64,000 bases of DNA from Isoetes taiwanensis (lineage: Eukaryota; Streptophyta; Lycopodiopsida; Isoetales; Isoetaceae), in assembly GCA_021234155.1 (NCBI GenBank), contig JAJEKV010000003.1, positions 22,473,569-22,537,568 on the forward strand, written 5' to 3'. Shown here one piece after another: positions 60,831-64,000 of this stretch. Numbering within the stretch: the stretch's first letter is position 1; each line of letters begins with the position of its first letter. The translations under genes and the position numbers were made by a program. The notes beneath the pieces are model-generated. The model saw only the letters and a program-made list of their open reading frames with translations, was not told the DNA's origin and ran no database searches.

Positions 60831-61100
60831 CGTTTGTCTGTCCTCGAATTAGAATGGTCAGGACTGATATCAGATAGAAGTTGTATTGATGCCTCACTGG
60901 TGAACATTGCTCTTTGGGTGGTCTAGAAATACCGTTGTGATTTATGCATTGGAGGACTTGAGCTTTCTATTGCAAAACTGAAAACCATGTTTAATCTGGA
61001 AGTAGCATTGATGGATTTATCGCACCATAGGTAGAAGGGTAGGAGATATAATAAAACACTTGATAGACTAGATGCTTTGGAAGGATTATATTCCTTCTTC

Positions 61101-61647
61101 ATTAGGGTTTTTTTGAGATTAAAAAGGGGCCTTCAAAACATGCCAACTAAGCCAAATGAAGATAAATGAACCACCAATCCGAAATCAGAGCCTGAAGGGT
61201 CCAGTCAGCAAAACAGTTATAACTAACTGACTGGATCACATTTTCTAGCATAAGTGTTGATAGAAAAGTCCAAATGAACTCTCGTTTAGTGAAATAGATA
61301 GATCTCATTGAGATCTTTCAATCTTAGGTGTTTTGCACATATTTTAACCACTTATGATTGTTAAAATTCCAAAAAAATATAGTTTTTACCATTTTTTACT
61401 ATCCTACGGGCTAAAAGATATGCAAACCACCCAAGGTTGGAAAGATCTCAATGAGATCTATCTATTGCACCAAACAAGAGCTCATTTGGACTTTTCTATC
61501 AACACTTATGCTAGAAAATGTGATCCAGTCAGTTAGTTATAACTGTTTTGCTGACTGGATTACCAGTTCTGTTTTCTTATTGGTAGTTCATATAGCTTAG
61601 TCAGGAGTTCTTAGAAGGCCCTTTTATGATCTCAAAAAATCCCTAAT
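61101..61647. repeat. Foldback (MITE-like) element, about 550 bp
   Basis: Left and right halves are imperfect inverted repeats of over 200 bp. The outer ends read TTAGGG(T/A)TTTTTTGAGAT, the middle has CCAGTCAGCAAAACAGTTAT and 'aactgactggatcacattttctagc', and the inner part has 'agatctcattgagatct'. About 110 bp of loop separates them. Target duplications are not clear, so the superfamily is undecided. Confidence 0.8.
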
Positions 61648-64000
61648 GTTAGATGCCATTTGCTCAATAAGGATGGGATAGAGGAAAATGATGCCGATAA
61701 TGTTGCTGCAAATGTGGTAATTATTTAATATTAACTATATCGAGTATCAAGTGGGGTTCTAGGTGTGGAAACGGAGTTGCCTCTCTCTATAGTACCTACC
61801 CTTTGGAGAAGATTCGTGATCCCCATATAGTACCCACATTGTGGGGGAGAAAAGATGATGCTCTCTTGAGTACTGCATTGGTAAAACCCTCCATATTTAG
61901 CCGCAATTCGTTCTATCTTCCTCTACAAGGGGACCATGTATTTTATATTATAATTTAATCTAATCTCTTACCCTCAAAAAGAAAAAACAAAAAAGGAAAA
62001 ATTAACGCAAACTATGCTCGCAAAGATTTAATACAAACTGAAACTATCCTTCAGATTGTGAAGATCCTAGGGCATATATTATTACAGAAAAAAATGTTTT
62101 ATAGTTGACTAATTACACAAAGGTTTACGTTAAGTCTGTAGTCAACCTTTTGGTCATATGTCTGTCTTCGTGGTTACTTATAGGTAGCCAACAGTTGTGT
62201 ATGATTTACCCAAGCAAGAAAAACACTTAAATGTATGATTTACCCCTGCAAGAAAAACACTTTTTGCACACACTAAAAATACTTACAACAAAGATTTTTC
62301 CCACAGGTTAAAATTCCTGGTCGGAAGCACATTCCGAGGCAAATAGATATGCACTGTACACCCGCTTCGGCTTGTATACTGGGAAAGCTTTGCAAACATT
62401 TGAAGGTAAAAGATCTTGCCAAAAGAATCATTTTCACTCTCCAGTACGCACATATGTTGTTTTAATATCTTCTTGCTATTGTTTTGATACCTTTTGCCCT
62501 GTAAAAACTAAAGGTGAATCTAGAACAAGAAACCATATATTGCAACTCATTTTGCTATGTGGATGAACCAAAAACAAATGATGGTGTTCAAAAGATCACA
62601 GAAGAGCATGCATCAACAAGCAATGTATCATTTTGATATCTGAAAATCTATCAAGCCTGTCTTCCATTCTAGATACATGCATGTGCAATGTGAAGGGCAT
62701 ATTTTTCATGCCCATTGAGGCCTATCAAAGGTAATGCTTCACTAGACTTGCAAGAAAACTACTGCTTTCAAGCTAATTTCCAAGATCTCAGTACCATGGC
62801 TAAACGAGATGGTTTTGTTTCTAAGTTTACATTGCAGCCGAGGAATAGACATGGGTAAAGAGGTTTCAAATACATTCGTGGCATAGATGTTCACAAGCAA
62901 TGCATCAGTTCCACGTCCTATCATATGTTAACTGAATTCGTAAGTTTGCACTTGCAAAACACATCATTTTAAAGTGGCAACTCTTATGCACAGGTTGCAG
63001 CAATTAGGGGCATTGCAGCAATGCCAGAAAAGGCTTCCTTGAATAGCCCTTAAGTTTTGGAGAGGCCTATATATGAAAGGCACCAAAACAATAACTTCAT
63101 ATTAGATCTGACTTGTTTTGGTTTCAAAACATGAATGCTAGAGAAAATAATAAATTAGTGTGGAATGGAGATTCTGACATGTATTATAGCTATTATGTGA
63201 AATAACTAATCATGTTGATTTCTCTATGCACTTGGTCTTCACAAAAGCCAAGTTTTTATTATTGAATTATAATATTAAAAGGAGCCTCATTGTTGTTAGG
63301 CTAAAGGTGGTTACATATCAAAGTAGCCCATTCATTCCAATGTTGCTTGATTGGCAAAGGTTTTCCTTTTAGCTGAGATATAAAGCCTTTAGCAAGTCCA
63401 CAGGGAACATCCATTTGTTCAAGTCCTCGTTGTTCAGATTATCATGGTACTTGCGGAGCTATAGGGGTATGTTTTTTATTGTAATATGCATCTTGCTTCT
63501 TTTGACAAGTATCAAGATGCACATCCTATCAGTGTAACTCAATCCGTAGCTTTTCCCTTGCACACGAGCACAATCTTTCAAGTGATACCTCTTATGCATA
63601 TGCTGCAACAACGAGAGGCATAGCAGAAATACCAGAAAAGTTCGAATGGTACCTCTTATGTACAGCTTGCAGCAATTAGGGACATAGCAGAAAGACCAGA
63701 AAACACTTCCTTGGCTAGCCTTTAAGTGCAAAGAATCGGATGTGTAACTACTGAAATCTTTTCACACCCATCTGCTTCTAGCAATAGACCATGATTCTAT
63801 TGAAAGTCAAAGAATTGCTGATTACGCTTATTGCAAGCATAAACAACTCAAAGAGCGAAAGGGACTTTGCTGAGACCAGTCTCGTTATGGCAACGAAAGT
63901 GCAAGTTTGTACCTTTATCCACATCATTTGCATTTGCAAAAAAGCCAAAGTAAGAGATAGTTAACTTAAATGGGTTGTTTTACAGTGCACACTTGATTTA
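61648..64000. other. No supportable gene; small repeats
   Basis: A 35-bp unit ('tgtatgatttaccc..gcaagaaaaacactt') is duplicated at about 62198-62262. A unit of about 70 bp ('cttatg.ac.gcttgcagcaatta...ggcat.gcag.aat.ccagaaaa') recurs near 62984, 63590 and 63655. Short frames have no domains. Confidence 0.45.

Overview
The window looks like a transposon-dense, AT-rich intergenic stretch of a land-plant nuclear genome. Supporting signs are spliceosomal GT-AG introns of about 70 bp, a Ty1/copia element primed from initiator tRNA-Met, CACTA-type elements and MITEs, a plant-style Helitron with a CTAG end, LINE fragments, and large repeat arrays. The DUF7869-like and SWIM-type transposase-like families suggest a seed-free lineage (fern, lycophyte or bryophyte), but that is a weak inference. 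I see no intact housekeeping gene, and nearly every protein-coding trace is transposon-derived or broken.

Layout. 1-9.6 kb: interspersed and tandem repeats. These include a repeat (here R2) whose second copy lies at 32.3-39.1 kb, and palindromes centred on GCGGCCGC. 9.6-15 kb: a hairpin-rich repeat block with an 814-bp tandem duplication, then a 1.8-kb minisatellite that switches strand twice. 19.4-23.1 kb: decayed DUF7869-like gene followed by the motif-I half of a beta-class DNA methyltransferase (MTase). 24.2-25.1 kb: fragment of an FAD-dependent monooxygenase gene with a tandemly duplicated exon block. 26-31.3 kb: LINE remnants, tRNA-like SINE modules and a PIF1-like helicase fragment. 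32.8-38.7 kb: a complete non-autonomous Helitron inserted in an R2 copy; the uninterrupted R2 copy at 2.7-3.7 kb shows the empty site.

40.6-57.6 kb is the most interesting region. A minus-strand multi-exon gene ends in a methyltransferase-like domain, with a possible ParB-like domain near its start. Twelve roughly 74-bp repeats, each built round the palindrome GAACGGTACCGTTC or a variant, lie 5' of its first clear exon. Diverging from it on the plus strand is a gene for a Mutator-like transposase (zinc-binding N-terminus, DDE-like core, SWIM-like end). That gene was broken by a 196-bp CACTA-type MITE and a 9.0-kb CACTA-type element, the latter carrying a young full-length copia element (two identical 247-bp LTRs). 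Removing each insertion plus one target duplication restores an open frame across both junctions, so the order of events can be read: transposase gene, then MITE and CACTA element, then copia.

57.8-64 kb: a small minus-strand acidic gene with one intron, LINE ORF2 fragments, a 0.55-kb foldback element and unassigned AT-rich sequence.

Working hypothesis (inference): two unrelated transposon-type gene sets in this window each carry a beta-class DNA methyltransferase-like domain. In the second, a transposase, a possible ParB-like/methyltransferase protein and a palindromic site array may have formed one mobile element that modified or marked its own DNA. Both sets are now decayed.
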